Source: Diphasiastrum complanatum (lineage: Eukaryota; Streptophyta; Lycopodiopsida; Lycopodiales; Lycopodiaceae). Taken from it: DNA of 64,000 nt. Under the pieces are notes generated by a model, which saw only the letters and a program-made list of their open reading frames with translations, was not told the DNA's origin and did no database searches. Shown here piece by piece: positions 32,631 through 44,965 of this stretch. How positions within the stretch are numbered: position 1 is the first letter of the stretch; each line of letters starts with the position of its first letter. The translations under genes were made by a program, and so were the position numbers. Where the stretch lies: NCBI GenBank assembly GCA_029204225.1, contig MU832255.1, forward strand, positions 1 through 64,000, written 5' to 3'.

Positions 32631-34719
32631 AGTACAAAAAGGACCAAGAGTGGATCCTAATCTGATCCTCAAGAGAGATTGGTTGTCAGATTACTTGATC
32701 TATCAATCTACTTGAGATTAAGATCAATCTAGATCAATTCTAGACACAAAATCCTAACAAGAACAATCATTAATTAGAGGTAGGTGTATTTTCTGGTTTT
32801 CCACGTGTGAAACCCTGTCTGAGTATGGACTCCAACCTGAGAATCAAGTACACATTGATAGCACCTCAAAACTATCAAAACAAATGTAGACAAATGGAGA
32901 GAATCACTCAAAATTGCTTCCAAAACCAAGATTGGTGTCTCACAATGATTATGGCCAAATGTGGCTCTATATATACAATAAGTGGGAGCGCGTGGTACTG
33001 ATCATCCCTCTGATCCCACATGTGTGAAGGTGCTTTGTCATATGATGATTCATCATGCAAAACTGACACTTTGAGCACTTTTGGTCCATTTTCCTTCTAT
33101 ATGGAGATCTACTTGGAAATCTTCTAGAAGTCAAAATTCGCCTACTTCAGCTTATTCCACACATGTGAGCTGTCCTATACACATGTGATATGACACCTAA
33201 CCAAAGGATGTGGCTCATGCAATCAATAGATTGATGCCATGTGTCATATGTCTAGAAAACTAGTTTTTGGCCTTTTTAGCCATCAACTCCTCCTTGAGGT
33301 TCTACTTCCACCTCAATTACTATGTCATAAAGATCATAAAGTACAAGCAAAGACTCCATTCGAACTACCCAAGTAGCATAATTAGTGGATGTAAGTCTTT
33401 CACTAGCTTCAAGCAAAAAACCACCCATTGATGCCATTTTTGAATGTGAAAAAGCACTAGAAACTCTTATGGTTTCTCTAAGAGATTTGAACCTAAAGTC
33501 TTTTAGCAAATTAGAAAGCTTATAGACTCAATCCTATCACTCATGAACCAATCTAGAATGATGGAAATTTAGATTCTAGTCTCAAACTTGCAAAATCACT
33601 CCTTAATCTATGATTTTTAGCAATCTCTCTCTTCAACCTCAACATACACTCAAAAAATTAGAGAAGATCAATTAGTGCACCTAATTCAAGCTTCAATTTT
33701 AATTTTTTGACTGATCTAATCCAAGAACTAATCAAGGGATTAGATTCACTATAGAAAATGCTTGATTTTGCACCAAAAATTCACTCAAATTGGGTATGTG
33801 AGTCAAATTCTACAGATTTTTGAAATTTCTTAGTCAAAATCGGAGCTGTATAGCCTCACACGTGTGAAAAGTGTTTCTACAGCCCACAACAAGATCTGGA
33901 CCAAAATTTTTGAGGATAGCTATCAAATCCAACTCGCTACACAAAATTTGACTAGTTTCCAAAAAATTGCTAATTTTGGCTTTGATTTGGATTAACCCTA
34001 TCAATTTCAACAAAACCTCTTGTACTAGGCTCTGATACCATGTGCAAAAAGTACAAAAAGGACCAAGAGTGGATCCTAATCTGATCCTCAAGAGAGATTG
34101 GTTGTCAGATTACTTGATCTATCAATCTACTTGAGATTAAGATCAATCTAGATCAATTCTAGAAACAAAATCCTAACAAGAACAATCATTAATTGAAGGT
34201 AGGTGTACTTACTGGTTTTCCACGTGTGAAACCCTGTCTGAGTACGGACTCCAACCTGAAAATCAAGTACACATTGATAGCACCTCAAAACAATCAAAAC
34301 AAATGTAGACAAATGGAGAGAATCACTCAAAATTGCCTCCAAAACCAAGATTGGTGTCTCACAATGATTATGGCCAAATGTGGCTCTATATATACAATAA
34401 GTGAGAGCTCATGGTACTGATCATCCCTCTGATCTCACATGTGTGAAGGTGCTTTGTCATATGATGATTCATCATGCAAAACTGACACTTGGACAAAACC
34501 TTCTATTTTGAGCACTTTTGGTCCATTTTTCTTCTATATGGAGATCGACTTGGAAATTTTCTAGAAGTCAAAATTTGCCTACTTCAGCTTATTTCACACA
34601 TGTGAGCTATCCTCTACACATGGGATATGACACCTTACCAAAGGATGTGGCTCATGCAATCAATAGATTGATGCCATGTGTCATATGTCTAGAAAACTAG
34701 TTTTTGGCCTTTTTAGCCA
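32631..34719 (-). mobile_element. TRIM-like short LTR retroelement
   Basis: Two direct repeats of about 650-680 bp (32631-33282 and 34041-34719) enclose only about 758 bp. On the minus strand the primer site TGGTATCAGAGCC is at 34040-34028, directly next to the right LTR, and a purine-rich tract (CAAGGAGGAGTTGA, reverse of 33296-33283) abuts the left LTR, so the element reads right to left. The right LTR has TG...CA ends (TGTGCAAAAAG ... TTTTTAGCCA); the left LTR lacks the first roughly 9 bases. The interior has only a gag start. No target duplication was found because the left end is altered. Confidence 0.85.
33276..33509 (-). pseudogene. Copia gag N-terminal fragment inside the TRIM-like element
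   Basis: Contains MASMGGFLLEASERLTSTNY and ATWVVRMESLLVLYDLYDIV, a copia gag start, related to 7029-7217. It is cut by the 3' LTR after about 50 codons of homology, so no working Gag can be made. Confidence 0.7.
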
Positions 34720-34918
34720 CTAGAACTTGAATTAAATCATATGTACAACATATATGATTATGGTACATGACAAGTACACTATTTTCACACGTGGGAACAG
34801 GCTCCAAACATGTGTAATCATCCTATATACAAGATTTTTGGCCTCTACCAAGCTTATTTTTGCATTTTTCACAAGCCATTCCGCTGACAATTGTCTGTAA
34901 TTGCACTCTAGGGCACAC

Positions 34919-35689
34919 TGTTGGAAAAGGTGAACTCTTGCAACCATTCCCTGGCATTTCTCAAGAGCGAAGTGCCTGACGCTGAAGTCAAAATCCCTCA
35001 CGTTTGCCCCTGCGACCAGACCCTGAAGTGTCCAAACTCGACCTAATTGAAGTTCCAGACAGACCCGAAGTAAAAATGCCACTAAGTCTAAAATGACTTA
35101 GAGTATGTTTTAGCCTACCTTCTGGATTTTCGCATTTTCTCAAAAAATACGACACTTAGTCCAAATGACTAAGAACACACTTTCAGTTGACCTTCGGTAG
35201 TTTCACCATCTTTTAAAATGCAACAGTTCATGCTTCACACTCCTTCACTAGATGAAACTTGGACATGGAGATATAAGGCAATTGATGAAAATGACAGCCA
35301 ACCGTAATCAATTGGAATTAGCTTAATGCACTTCTTTTAATTAATGTAGTTTGTATTGATCCTGTCTCACGATTCCTATATACATGATCAACACAGATAG
35401 ACTAAGAAGAGATGAATCAAGCAGAACAAGTGTTATGCATGAAAGTGTACCAACTAGCAGAGCATAGCAATTTTGTAAGAGGAGCGTCAGGCCACCAACA
35501 TGTGAGATACTGAAAGACTCACTCAAAAACAAAACAAAATACAAAGGCTTCTAGTTCTATCCGTCTCTGATTGTCCTGCTACACTTGTTTGATTGACTGT
35601 TGCAAGGTCTCTGATCTGTAGTCTAGTGTCTAGGTCCTGCAAACTCCACATAAACAAAACAATAGAGCTTTTCAAATTTACAATCTACA
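34919..35689 (+). repeat. 5' LTR
   Basis: Pairs with 40946-41698; the two differ by scattered substitutions and small indels. Confidence 0.9.
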
Positions 35690-35721
35690 TGGTATCAGAA
35701 CAGGTTTTTTAGATGCACAAT

Positions 35722-36520
35722 ATGGCTACAACGATTCAAACCAGGATTACAATCAACCTTGATGGCGCGAACTATCGAGGTGGAAGTTCAAAATCAAAAC
35801 ACTCTTGAAGGGTGAAGGGATCTGTGGTTAGTGACCGATCTCACAGAAGAACAGCCTCCAGAAGGAGACCCAAGAAGAGCTGAATGGATTAGAAGGGATG
35901 AACGCACAATGGCTATCATTGTTTCATCCATAAACGAAGAAATCCTCATGTAGACTGAAGACTGTGAATGCAGCCATGAAGCATAGAAAAAGCTTAAGTA
36001 GAAGTATGAGGTGAGGACTGCTGCATCAATGATGCACCTTCACAATCAACTACAAGGCATGCGATGAGATGGAATCATGCTGGATCAGCACATTGAGAGA
36101 ATCAGAATGATCTTACTCAACTTTCTGCATTTGGACAGGAGCACCAGGTCCCAGCACCATAGCAACTGATGTAATTCATGAAGTCCCTACCTACATCTTA
36201 TCAGCCACTGAGAATGCTCATCCTGAGCTTGCCAGAGATGACGTTCGAATGAGCTGTCAGTCTTGTCGCTAATGAGAGACTGATGAGGGATGAAGGAGAA
36301 GGTAGCAATGGCTAATATAAGGCCCGTTTCAATAAAGGAAAGAAGAAATACAAAAACAAGCCAAGATTCGACAAGACTCAGTCGAAGTCTTCGACAAGAG
36401 GCAGTAACAACAACAAGAAGACTTCTTTCTGTGATCACTGCCACAAGCTGGGACACACAGCCGATAGATGCTGGTTCAATCGAACAATACCTTGCATGCA
36501 CCGCAAGAAGAAGGGGCATA
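35722..36520 (+). pseudogene. Copia gag
   Basis: Starts at ATG 35722 (MATTIQTRITINLDGANYR), then KFKIKTLLKGEGI, a PPEGDPRRAEWIRRDER block and a zinc knuckle FCDHCHKLGHTADRCW at about 36430-36477. Several stop codons (for example after EEILM near 35952) and frame changes interrupt it. Confidence 0.8.
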
Positions 36521-36651
36521 TGAGTGCAGATTCAACCCAAAAGAAAAGAACAAGGTTGAAAAGGCCCATGTTGCAGAATTGTCAAAGGATGCAGACAGGA
36601 GTGATAAAACCTTCACAGTATTTGATGAGGCTTCAACAAACTATGCGCAAC

Positions 36652-38166
36652 ACGACTACCATGTAGTAATCGACTCAGGAGCAACTTCACACATCACTTG
36701 TAGTAGAAACGTCTTGATCAACTACAGAGTACGACAATACAAGAGCAGTGATACTAGGCGATGGAAGCCAACACGACGTCGAATGCATCGGGACTCTATA
36801 GCTACACACACTGTTAGGACAAGCAGAGCTGTCAGGAGCCCTGTATGTGCCCACACTAAGAAGAGACTTGCTCTCCATATCGAAGATGACAAATCTCGGA
36901 GTATGAGTTCTGTTTGATGGCAACACATGCTGTATGATCGAGCAAAAATCAAACAAGTTGATGACTATTGGGGCCAAAGGTAACCTGTCTCAGGCTAAAA
37001 TTATCAGCACTTATAATAGCATTTTGAATGCATCAGAGAACGAAGATCATCTCTGGTATAGAAGAATGTATCATATGAACATGAGAAGTCTGCACGACAT
37101 GAGCAAGAAGGAGATTGTCACAGGTCTGATTGAGCTCCATTTGTACATGAGGGAAGAAGAGCCAAAGAAGTCCTTGAGCTTGTCCACTCAGATGTCTGTG
37201 GACCGATGAAAATCGACTCACTCTCAGGATCGAGGTACTTCCTGACATTCATCGATGATTACAGCCGAATGACAACGATCTACTATCTAAAGAAAAGTTC
37301 AAAAGTGTTCGAATCTTTCAAGAAGTTCTTGGCATTCGCAGAGAGACACACCTCCAAAAGGGTGTAGAATATCAGGTCTGACAATGGAGGTGAGTATACA
37401 AGCAAGGAGTTCTCAAACTTCTGCCAAGAACAAGAAATTGAGCACCAATTCACTCCTGCATACACACCACAATACAATGGTGTAGCCGAAAGAAGAAACA
37501 TGACGCTTGTCGAAGGATCCAAATGCATGATGGCACAAGCTCAGTTGCCAAGTCAATTTTGGGCAGAGGCAATTGCTGCTGTTGTACACTTGACGAACAG
37601 ATCGATAGCGACAGCCCTAGAAGACAAGACATCATATGAAATGTGGACAGGTCATAAGCCCGATCTGTCACATGTTCAAATGTGCAGCATACATGCACAT
37701 ACTAAGAGAAAAAAGAAGCAAGCTCGACGAAAAGTTGGTGCAAACAATCATGGTTGTATATATTCAAACGGCTCACAAGTCTACAGATTCCAACAACCCA
37801 ACCTCAAAGGTGGTGGTAACAAGTAGAGATATGAAGTTCGACGAATCAACTTTTCCTAGATTGAAGGAAACAAAAGGCCATGAGATCTTCACACTACTGC
37901 CAATTGAACAGGAAAATCGAAATCAGACATCGATAGAGAATGTCAAACCACAGACTCCAAAGCAGCAAGCTGAAGATCAATCAGACGAAAAAGTTGAAGA
38001 ACAAACAAAACAATAGCAACAAGTCGGACCAAGAAGGTCGATGAGAACAAGAAGACCTCCAGACCGGTACATCGACAATCTTCAGTGGAGTGAAGATGCA
38101 GATGTCGAATATTGCAGCTTCGCTGAAGAATCGACAACATATGAAGAAGCTATCCAGAGTCCAGAG
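36652..38166 (+). pseudogene. Copia protease and integrase
   Basis: Protease: HVVIDSGATSHITCSRN at about 36660-36710. Pre-integrase: HLWYRRMYHMNMRSLHDMSK (about 37050). Integrase core: SDVCGPMKIDSLSGSRYFLT, the DDE pieces FIDDYSRM and RSDNGGEYTSKEF, and PQYNGVAERRNMTLVEG, then PSQFWAEAIAAVVHLTNRS. Frame shifts occur near 36750, 37200 and 37690, and a TAG lies near 37366. It ends at EEAIQSPE, where the 1.3-kb insertion begins; RT resumes at 39464. Confidence 0.85.
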
Positions 38167-39463
38167 GGAGAATTGATGCGAAAAAGTGCACTCAAAAAAT
38201 GCAAATTCCAGCTAGAACTCTGGTGACAAACTGATAAAATTCTCGAACAATTTCGTGAAACTCAAATTATTTTTGTTCAAGAATAATTCGTGTTGGAATC
38301 AAGCTCTGTAACACAACGAAACGAAACGAGACGAAATCTAGACGAAAATGAAACGAAACGAAGTGAAGCAAAACTTAATGAGCTCTAACATTGATTCATG
38401 CTGGAAGCATAGAGATCGCGAAACGAAATGAAACAAATCAAACTTAGACAAAAGAGAAGAATTTACGAAAAAGATCAATCATGCCCTGTAACGAGACAAG
38501 ACGAAACAAAACAAAATGAAACAAGCCGAAACGAAGTGAAAATGAAACGAAACTTAAGTGAGCTCTGAAATTGATTTACGTTTATAGCCAAGTGATTGCG
38601 AAACGAAGCGAAGCGAAACACGAAGCGAAAGCATTTGCAAACAAAAATCAGTTCGTCAAGAATTCAGATATGATTACTGGTCGCTGTCGGCTATATCATT
38701 CCTACAATCCTTCAAAGTGTAGACAGACACTGCTGATCTACGTTAACAGATTAATATAGCATTCAACAAAATCAAACCAATGTGTGGTATTGAATAAACA
38801 AGTGAATCAGATACACGAATAATAGCAGACTAATATTCATTCGAGATCATACAATCATTTAGAATAATATGGGCACAACAACCACAACATTATCTATTGA
38901 TCTTCTGATTTTTCAAGCACTGTGCGACAAACCACATAGTGCAATGGCGTGAGAGAAATACAGTTCTCTCACGATTCGTGTCTTGCTTACTAGCGGACTC
39001 CTGGATTGACAGATCTTCTACAAAATTGTCTCACTCACAGGCGGACACGTATTTTGTATTTTTTGTCTTTCTTGTCTGTTTGTATTATGCATCGAACAGA
39101 AAGTATATAGTTCGCGAACTTTCTTATGTTGCGTCGTGTAACTTCCAGATTAGAAAGATTAATCATCTACAACTAATCACGAATTACAAGAGTGGCAGAT
39201 TAGCCATGACCTAGAGTACTTTTGCTGATGTCATAATATCTGATCAAATAATTGTACCCCTTGGTACTTGGTTGATCTTCTTGGCCGTTCGTGGAGCAAG
39301 AATGATTTTGTGTCGCAAAACAATTTCGTGTCGTGTGTCGCAAAATTGTTCGCGAACAATTTCGTTTTTTGTGTCTTTTCTGTCAAAATCAGAGTGGAGA
39401 GCTAGCAAGGCTTTGGCACTAGAAACATTTTGTTTCTTCAAGAATTCTGGAAGTAGGCAATGT
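38167..39463. mobile_element. 1.3-kb insertion of unknown class inside copia pol, 5-bp target duplication
   Basis: CAGAG lies on both sides (38162-38166 and 39464-39468). Removing the insertion restores an uninterrupted RT reading (EEAIQSPE then EAELMRENEAW). The insert starts GGAGAATTGATGCG and ends GGAAGTAGGCAATGT; the ends are neither TG...CA nor an obvious terminal inverted repeat. The left third is made of ACGAAACGA-type repeats, including a 180-bp tandem pair; the right part has CGCAAAA and CGCGAACAATTTCG motifs. No protein of known type is encoded. Confidence 0.75.
38284..38640. repeat. 180-bp tandem repeat (2 copies) of GAAACGA-rich sequence
   Basis: Landmarks recur at 180-bp spacing: CCTGTAAC/CTCTGTAAC (38304 and 38484) and GAGCTCT.A.ATTGATT (38380 and 38560). 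Each unit is rich in ACGAAACGAAACGA. Confidence 0.75.
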
Positions 39464-40942
39464 CAGAGGAGGCCGAGTTGATGAGAGAGAACGAGGCATG
39501 GACATTGGAGCCATTTCTCGAAGGAAAGAAGACTGTCGACTGCAAATGGGTCTACAAAAAAAAGCTGAAATCAGATGGCACTGTTGGACGCTACAAGGCC
39601 AGACTTGTCACCAAGGGCTACATGCAAAGGTATGGCATCAACTACTTCGATACATACTCACCAATGGTCAAGATGACAAGCATCCGACTACTCCTTGCAT
39701 ATGCAACGCAACACAATGTGGAAATACACCAAATTGTTGTAAAAACAGCCTTTCTCCATGAAGATATAGAGGAAGAAATCTTCATGAAACAACTTGAAGG
39801 ACTCAAAGACATGAACAATCGAGAGTATGCTTGTCGGCTACATTGATGCATATATGGTCCGAACATCACAAGCTTGGTACAAGAAGCTCGATGATCTTTT
39901 GAAGTCCTTAGACTTCGTTCTTGCACAACTAGATTGTAATGTATGTCTACATAAAAAGAGTGGAAATTTTTTTTTTGTGATTCTGACAATTTTTGTAGAT
40001 GACTCTTTATGATAGAAAATGGTTTGATGCTAATCAACGATACAAAGAGTCAGATATCTGCAAGTTATGAGATCACGGATCTAGGAGAGGCAACAAAATA
40101 TCTTGGGCTGCAGATGTCAATCAGAATACGCCAAAAAGGTGTTGAAGTAGTACAGAATGAGTGACTGCAAAGAAAAAGCCACACCTATGATAGTTGGAGC
40201 TAGATTGTTGAAGCAAGACTATCCAAGCGCAGAAGAAGAGAGACAAAAGATGGAAGGTATACCATACCAAAACTTGATCGGTAGTCTGATGTACCTTACA
40301 ATTTGTACTAGACCCGACTTGGCCTTCTCTGTCTATGCATTAAGTCAATTATCTTCTAACCCGGACATGGCACATTGGTTAATGGCAAAATGCATACTGC
40401 AATATCTGAAAGGCACCCAAAATGTGAGATTGACCTACAAAGCAAACAAAGAATTCAAGGTGCAACACTACAATGATGCAAGCTGGGCAAGCTGCAAAGA
40501 TGACAACAAGTCCGTGACAGATGTTTGATAGCGTGCGAAGCAGCGATCAGCTAGGCATGCAAAAAGCAAACACTAGTAGCTCAATTTTCATGCGAAGCCG
40601 AATATGTGGCAGCATCAAAGGTGGCTAATGAGGTAGTGTGGTTGTAGATGATGCTGGTCGCAATTGGACAACAGAGAGAACCATGTACTATGATGATGGA
40701 TTCTCAGAGTGCCATATATCTATCCCAAGATCCAGTCTTTCATTCGAAGACCAAACACATACCTTTGAAGTACCATCACATTTGAGAAATGATCTTGAAG
40801 AGAGAGATGAGTGTTGAATATATAAATTCTAAAAACATGGTTGCAGATTTGTTGACAAAGCCACTGGAGAAACCACTATTCACAAAGCACAGGAAGGCAA
40901 TGGGATTGGATGAGCAGAAAGGTTGCAACGTTCAAGAGAAGG
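39464..40942 (+). pseudogene. Copia reverse transcriptase and RNase H
   Basis: RT: EAELMRENEAWTLEP, CKWVYKKKLKSDGTVGRYKA, RLVTKGYMQRYGINYFDTY and KTAFLHEDIEEEIFMKQLEG (39464-39820), a gap and frame break near 39840, then the catalytic motif as FVDDSL (about 39993-40010) where copia normally has YVDD, then MEGIPYQNLIGSLMYLTICT. RNase H: HYNDASWASCKDDNKS, KTKHIPLKYHH, ending near 40942 with DLLTKPLEKPLFTKHR. Part of RT is missing and several frames are shifted. Confidence 0.85.
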
Positions 40943-40945
40943 GAG

Positions 40946-41698
40946 TGTTGGAAAAGGTGAACTCTTGCAACCATTCCCTGGCATTCCTCGAGAGCGAAGT
41001 GCCCGAAGTCGAAGTCAAAGTTGAAGTCCCCGACGTTTATCCCGAAGTGTCCAAACTCGACTCTCAGCCGAAGTTCCAGACAGACTCGAAGTAAAAACAC
41101 CACTCAGTCTAAAATGACTTAGAGTATGTTTTAGCCTACCTTCAGGATTTTCACATTTCCCTGAAAAATACAACTCTTAGTCCAAATGACTAAGAACACA
41201 CTTTCAGTTGACACGGTTTCGCCATCTTTAGAAATGCAATAGTCCATGCTTCATGCTCCTTCGCTACCTGGACATGGAGATATAAGATGACTGATGAAAA
41301 TGACAACCAACCGTAATCAGTTGGAATTAGCTTAATGCACTTCTTTTAATTAATGTAGTTTGTATTGATCTTGTCTCATGATTTCTATATACATGATCAA
41401 CGCAGATAGACTAAGAAGAGATGAATCAAGGAGAACAAGTGCTATCCATGAAAGTCTGCCAACCAGCAGAACGTAACAATTTTGTAAGAGAAGCGTAAGG
41501 CCGCCAACGTGGGAGACACTGAATGACTCACTCAAAAACAAAACAAGATACAAAGGCTTCTAGTTCTATCCATCTTTGATTGTCATGCTACACTTGTTTG
41601 ATTGACTGCTGCAAGGTATGTGATCTGTAGTCTAGTGTCTAGGTCCTGTAAACTCCGCGTAAACAAAACAATAGAGGTTCCCAAATCTACAATCTACA
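40946..41698 (+). repeat. 3' LTR
   Basis: Mate of 34919-35689; ends AATCTACA followed by CACAC. Confidence 0.9.
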
Positions 41699-41869
41699 CA
41701 CACGTGGCCCAACCAAATTTCAAGATTCGACTTTTCTCCATTACAACATACAATAAGCCAGAGGTTGGTTCCAGAGGATCAGCACATTTTTCATCTGACA
41801 AGGTTTTCAACCAGGCACGGCCGACAATAACGTCTACTTCAAGTCGGTGCAACAATCCTTTATAATTAT

Positions 41870-42761
41870 CACATTGTATGTAGATGATACATTACTTTTC
41901 AGCAGTTGTACCAATCTGGTGAAGGATGTTAAACAAATGTTGTCTTCTGAGTTCGACATGACCGATCTGGGCGAAGCTCACTTCTGTTTGGGCATTCAAA
42001 TCCATCGAGACAGAGCGAGATGACATATAGTTATTACTCAGCAAAGGTATCTTCACAATGTCCTTATCAGATATAATTTGATTAATTGTAAATTAGCTCA
42101 CTCGCTAATGGAACTAGGCCTGCACTTGTCGAAGGACCAATGTCCTCAAACTAACCAGGAAGATGAGCAGATGAGAGAGTATCCCTATTGATCGATACTT
42201 GGATCTCTCATGTATGCAATGGTCTGCACAAGACCTGATATTGCTTTTGCAGTCAGCTCACTCGGCCAATTCATGGCCAATCCTGGCATTACCCATTGGA
42301 AGGCTCTTATAAGAGTCACTGAGATACATTCAAGCTACAATGGACCAGTGCATCTACTATGGAGAAGTCAACAATGACTCAATGGATTTTCTGATGCAAG
42401 CTGGGAAGGAGATCATAAATCCACATCCGGATTTACATTCTTCTTCAACGACGGTCCTATATCATGGAACAATCGTAAGCAAACCTCTATTGCTCTTTCA
42501 TCTATAGAAGCAGAGTATATTGATGCTTCTCAATCTATTAAAGAGGCATACTGGTTGAGGAATTTATTGGCAGACATTAGTTTGAACCAGTACACCCCGA
42601 CAATCATATTCTGTGATAATCAGAGTGCAATTGCCTTATCGGCCAACACTAGATTTCACTCTAGGAGTAAGCACATCGAGATCCGATATCATTATGTCAG
42701 GGGCAAGATTTTCGACAAAGAGGTAAGCTTAACGTACTGTCGAACGCAGGACATGCTTTAG
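41870..42761 (+). pseudogene. Copia RT end and RNase H fragment
   Basis: A different copia lineage from the element to its left. Visible parts: LYVDDTLLFSS (about 41876), FDMTDLGEAHFCLGIQIHR, SLMYAMVCTRPDIAFAVSSL, FSDASWEGDHKSTSGFTFFF, SSIEAEYIDASQSIKEAYWL, then RFHSRSKHIEIRYHYVRGK, ending at a TAG at 42759-42761. Several stops. Upstream domains are absent. Confidence 0.85.
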
Positions 42762-42973
42762 AGAAAATTTGAGCACAAAAGGGGCCTTTCAATATTTTTA
42801 TTTTTTTTCTCAAAAGTTTCTTCCACATGGACCAATCATAACGTAACTCCAAGTTGATTTTCTTTTCTTTTTGAAAGAACTGTAATTTTGTGTCAGGGTT
42901 AGCCCGTAAATAAGCCATTTTATCTGTAGTATAATATGCAACTCAGCAAAAAAAAAAAATAGTGTAACTTTTG

Positions 42974-43303
42974 AACGACAGTTCGGATTGAGACGATTAT
43001 GGTGCCATTAGAAAGCCCTCGATGAGAGCTTTTCCACGACACCCAACATGACCCAGTTCCAAGCTACAGTGAAGAAGTTACGGCCAGTCAAAGTTTTGGT
43101 CGGTCAACACTTGGTCAACCCGATATCTGTTTCAAGCGAAGTTGACTAGTTTGACCCGAGTTGACCAAGTGTTGACCGACCAAAGCTTTGTCTGGCCATA
43201 ACTTCTTCACCGTAGTTTGGAATTGGGTCATGTTGGATGTCGTTGAAAAGCTCTCGGCGAGGGCTTTCTAATGGCACCGTAATCGTCTCAATCCGAGCTG
43301 TAG
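42974..43303. repeat. Foldback (inverted repeat), arms of about 145 bp
   Basis: Left arm 42974-43119 and right arm 43160-43303 are about 90% complementary (for example CGGATTGAGACGATTA against TAATCGTCTCAATCCG; GGTCGGTCAACACTTGG against CCAAGTGTTGACCGACC), with a 40-bp loop. Transcribed, it would form a long hairpin. No short terminal repeats or target duplication found, so it may be a foldback MITE or part of a larger element. Confidence 0.85.
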
Positions 43304-43849
43304 TTCAATCCGAGCTGTAGTTGGACGAACTATCGGGTAGAGCCAACTTGGACGACATATCGGGGAAGCCCGACTTATCGACCTCCTCACGCTCATCCTC
43401 TATACTGCGTAACCAACTTGAAAATGACAGCAGCCACAATCTTCTTCCAGACGGCGCAACGGCTCCACGCCACCTCTTGTACACTCATCTGCATAAATGT
43501 AAATAACATATAGATCATTTAACAACATGCAATTGATCAATGATCAAGAACATGGATTATTGAATCCGATGAGACAGACACAATAGATGCTTTCATGTAT
43601 TGATTCTCCTCTTCAGACGGATAGCCAGTAATGAGCTCATAGCTTTTACAGTTTGTAGTTAGCTTTGTGAGCACGCGGTTTCGCCCGCTATTATATTGTG
43701 CTCACCTGCATCATTGACTTGCATTTTGTTACAATCATTCTGAATAATGTGCTATCTAGTTCTGCGTTCAGGTTCTATCAGTATTTGCAATGCTTTCCGC
43801 TCTCTGTCTAACCTTTTGATTGCCTTGTCTGATTGTCTGCACATGTGGA

Positions 43850-44965
43850 AGTTTAAGATGAGGAGGATTTTGATCGAAAAATATGGAGATACATTAACAG
43901 GTTGATAGCCAAACTGACCGAACCTGAATTGATGACCACTTGGAAAGCAAAAGATGGGAAAGCCCTAGCCATTATATCCTTGAATATGAAATATTCACAA
44001 ATAGCTCATGTAGCTAATTGTTTCACTACCAAAGAAGAATGAGACATTCTGATTGGTTTGTATGAAACTGCAGATGTCATGACTCGTCTCTTTCTGAGAC
44101 AAAAATTTCTAAATTTCTCAAAATGAGTGAATTTCAGTTAATGATTATCTGAATGATTTCAAACAGTTGTTTAAGCTAGCTGCAGTAGGTTCTCCAACAT
44201 CGGATGAAGACGTCAACATGTCACTTCTATCGAGTGTCTCTCTCTCTCTCTCTCTCTCTTATGAAAACTTAGTATTGCTTTTGATCAATACTCTTGAGCT
44301 ATCACTCCATAAGCTGACAATAAGTTTGTTGCAAGAAGAAGTAAGAAGGAAGAGCTTATCCTCTTCGAATAACAAGGCAATCACCTTATATTCGAATAAG
44401 CAGTAGTCCAAGAAGATAAATTCAAAGGACAAGAAGACGAACACTAAGCAATCAAATTTGAACCAACATCAATAGCACGATGATCGACAACAACAAAAGT
44501 CCAAGACCAAACTATTCTACAAGTATTGCAAGAGCTCCAATCACAACATCAAGGATTGTCAAATTCTCAAGCATAATAAAGCGAAGAAGAAGATGAAGAA
44601 AACTTCAGATTCTGCTAAAATCACTCGTAAAGATCCGAGACTGTTGATGGTACAAGTTCTGCAAAGTAAAAGTACTTAGCAATGATATCTTGATTCAAGA
44701 GCTTCTCAACACATGACACCATGCAAGAACCTATTTGAAAACTCACTATTTTTTATTCAAAGTACATCTTTTTTGGAGAGTCAAGTTCTCAGTCATGATT
44801 ATCGAGCCTTGTTTAATGTTGAGCGATGTACTATCTTAGATAAATACTCTAATGAAATTTTCTCTACAAATAGAGAAGAGAGCTCCTATATCTTGAGTAA
44901 CGAACATGCATTTAAAACAAATGTGAGCAATTCTAATGCCCAATTATCGCATATACGACTATGAT
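43850..44965 (+). pseudogene. Copia gag and protease fragment
   Basis: Gag helices: LIAKLTEPELMTTWKAKDGK, AIISLNMKYSQIAHVANCF, TRLFLRQKFLNFS (43900-44130), then a zinc knuckle YCKSSNHNIKDC (about 44520-44560) and a protease motif YLDSRASQHMTPCKN (about 44690-44725) in which the catalytic G of DSG has become R. Stops and frame changes are frequent. The rest of pol is missing. Confidence 0.7.

Larger units (their letters stand above)
34919..41698 (+). mobile_element. Ty1/copia element, 6.8 kb, with both LTRs and target duplication
   Basis: LTRs 34919-35689 (771 bp) and 40946-41698 (753 bp) both run TGTTGGAAAAGG ... AATCTACA. The primer site TGGTATCAGAAC is at 35690-35701. CACAC flanks both ends (34914-34918 and 41699-41703), a plausible 5-bp target duplication though low in complexity. 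The internal region has gag, protease, integrase, RT and RNase H in copia order, with many stops and a 1.3-kb insertion (38167-39463). LTR divergence and pol decay suggest an old copy. The gag and LTR family is also at 52236-53722. Confidence 0.9.
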
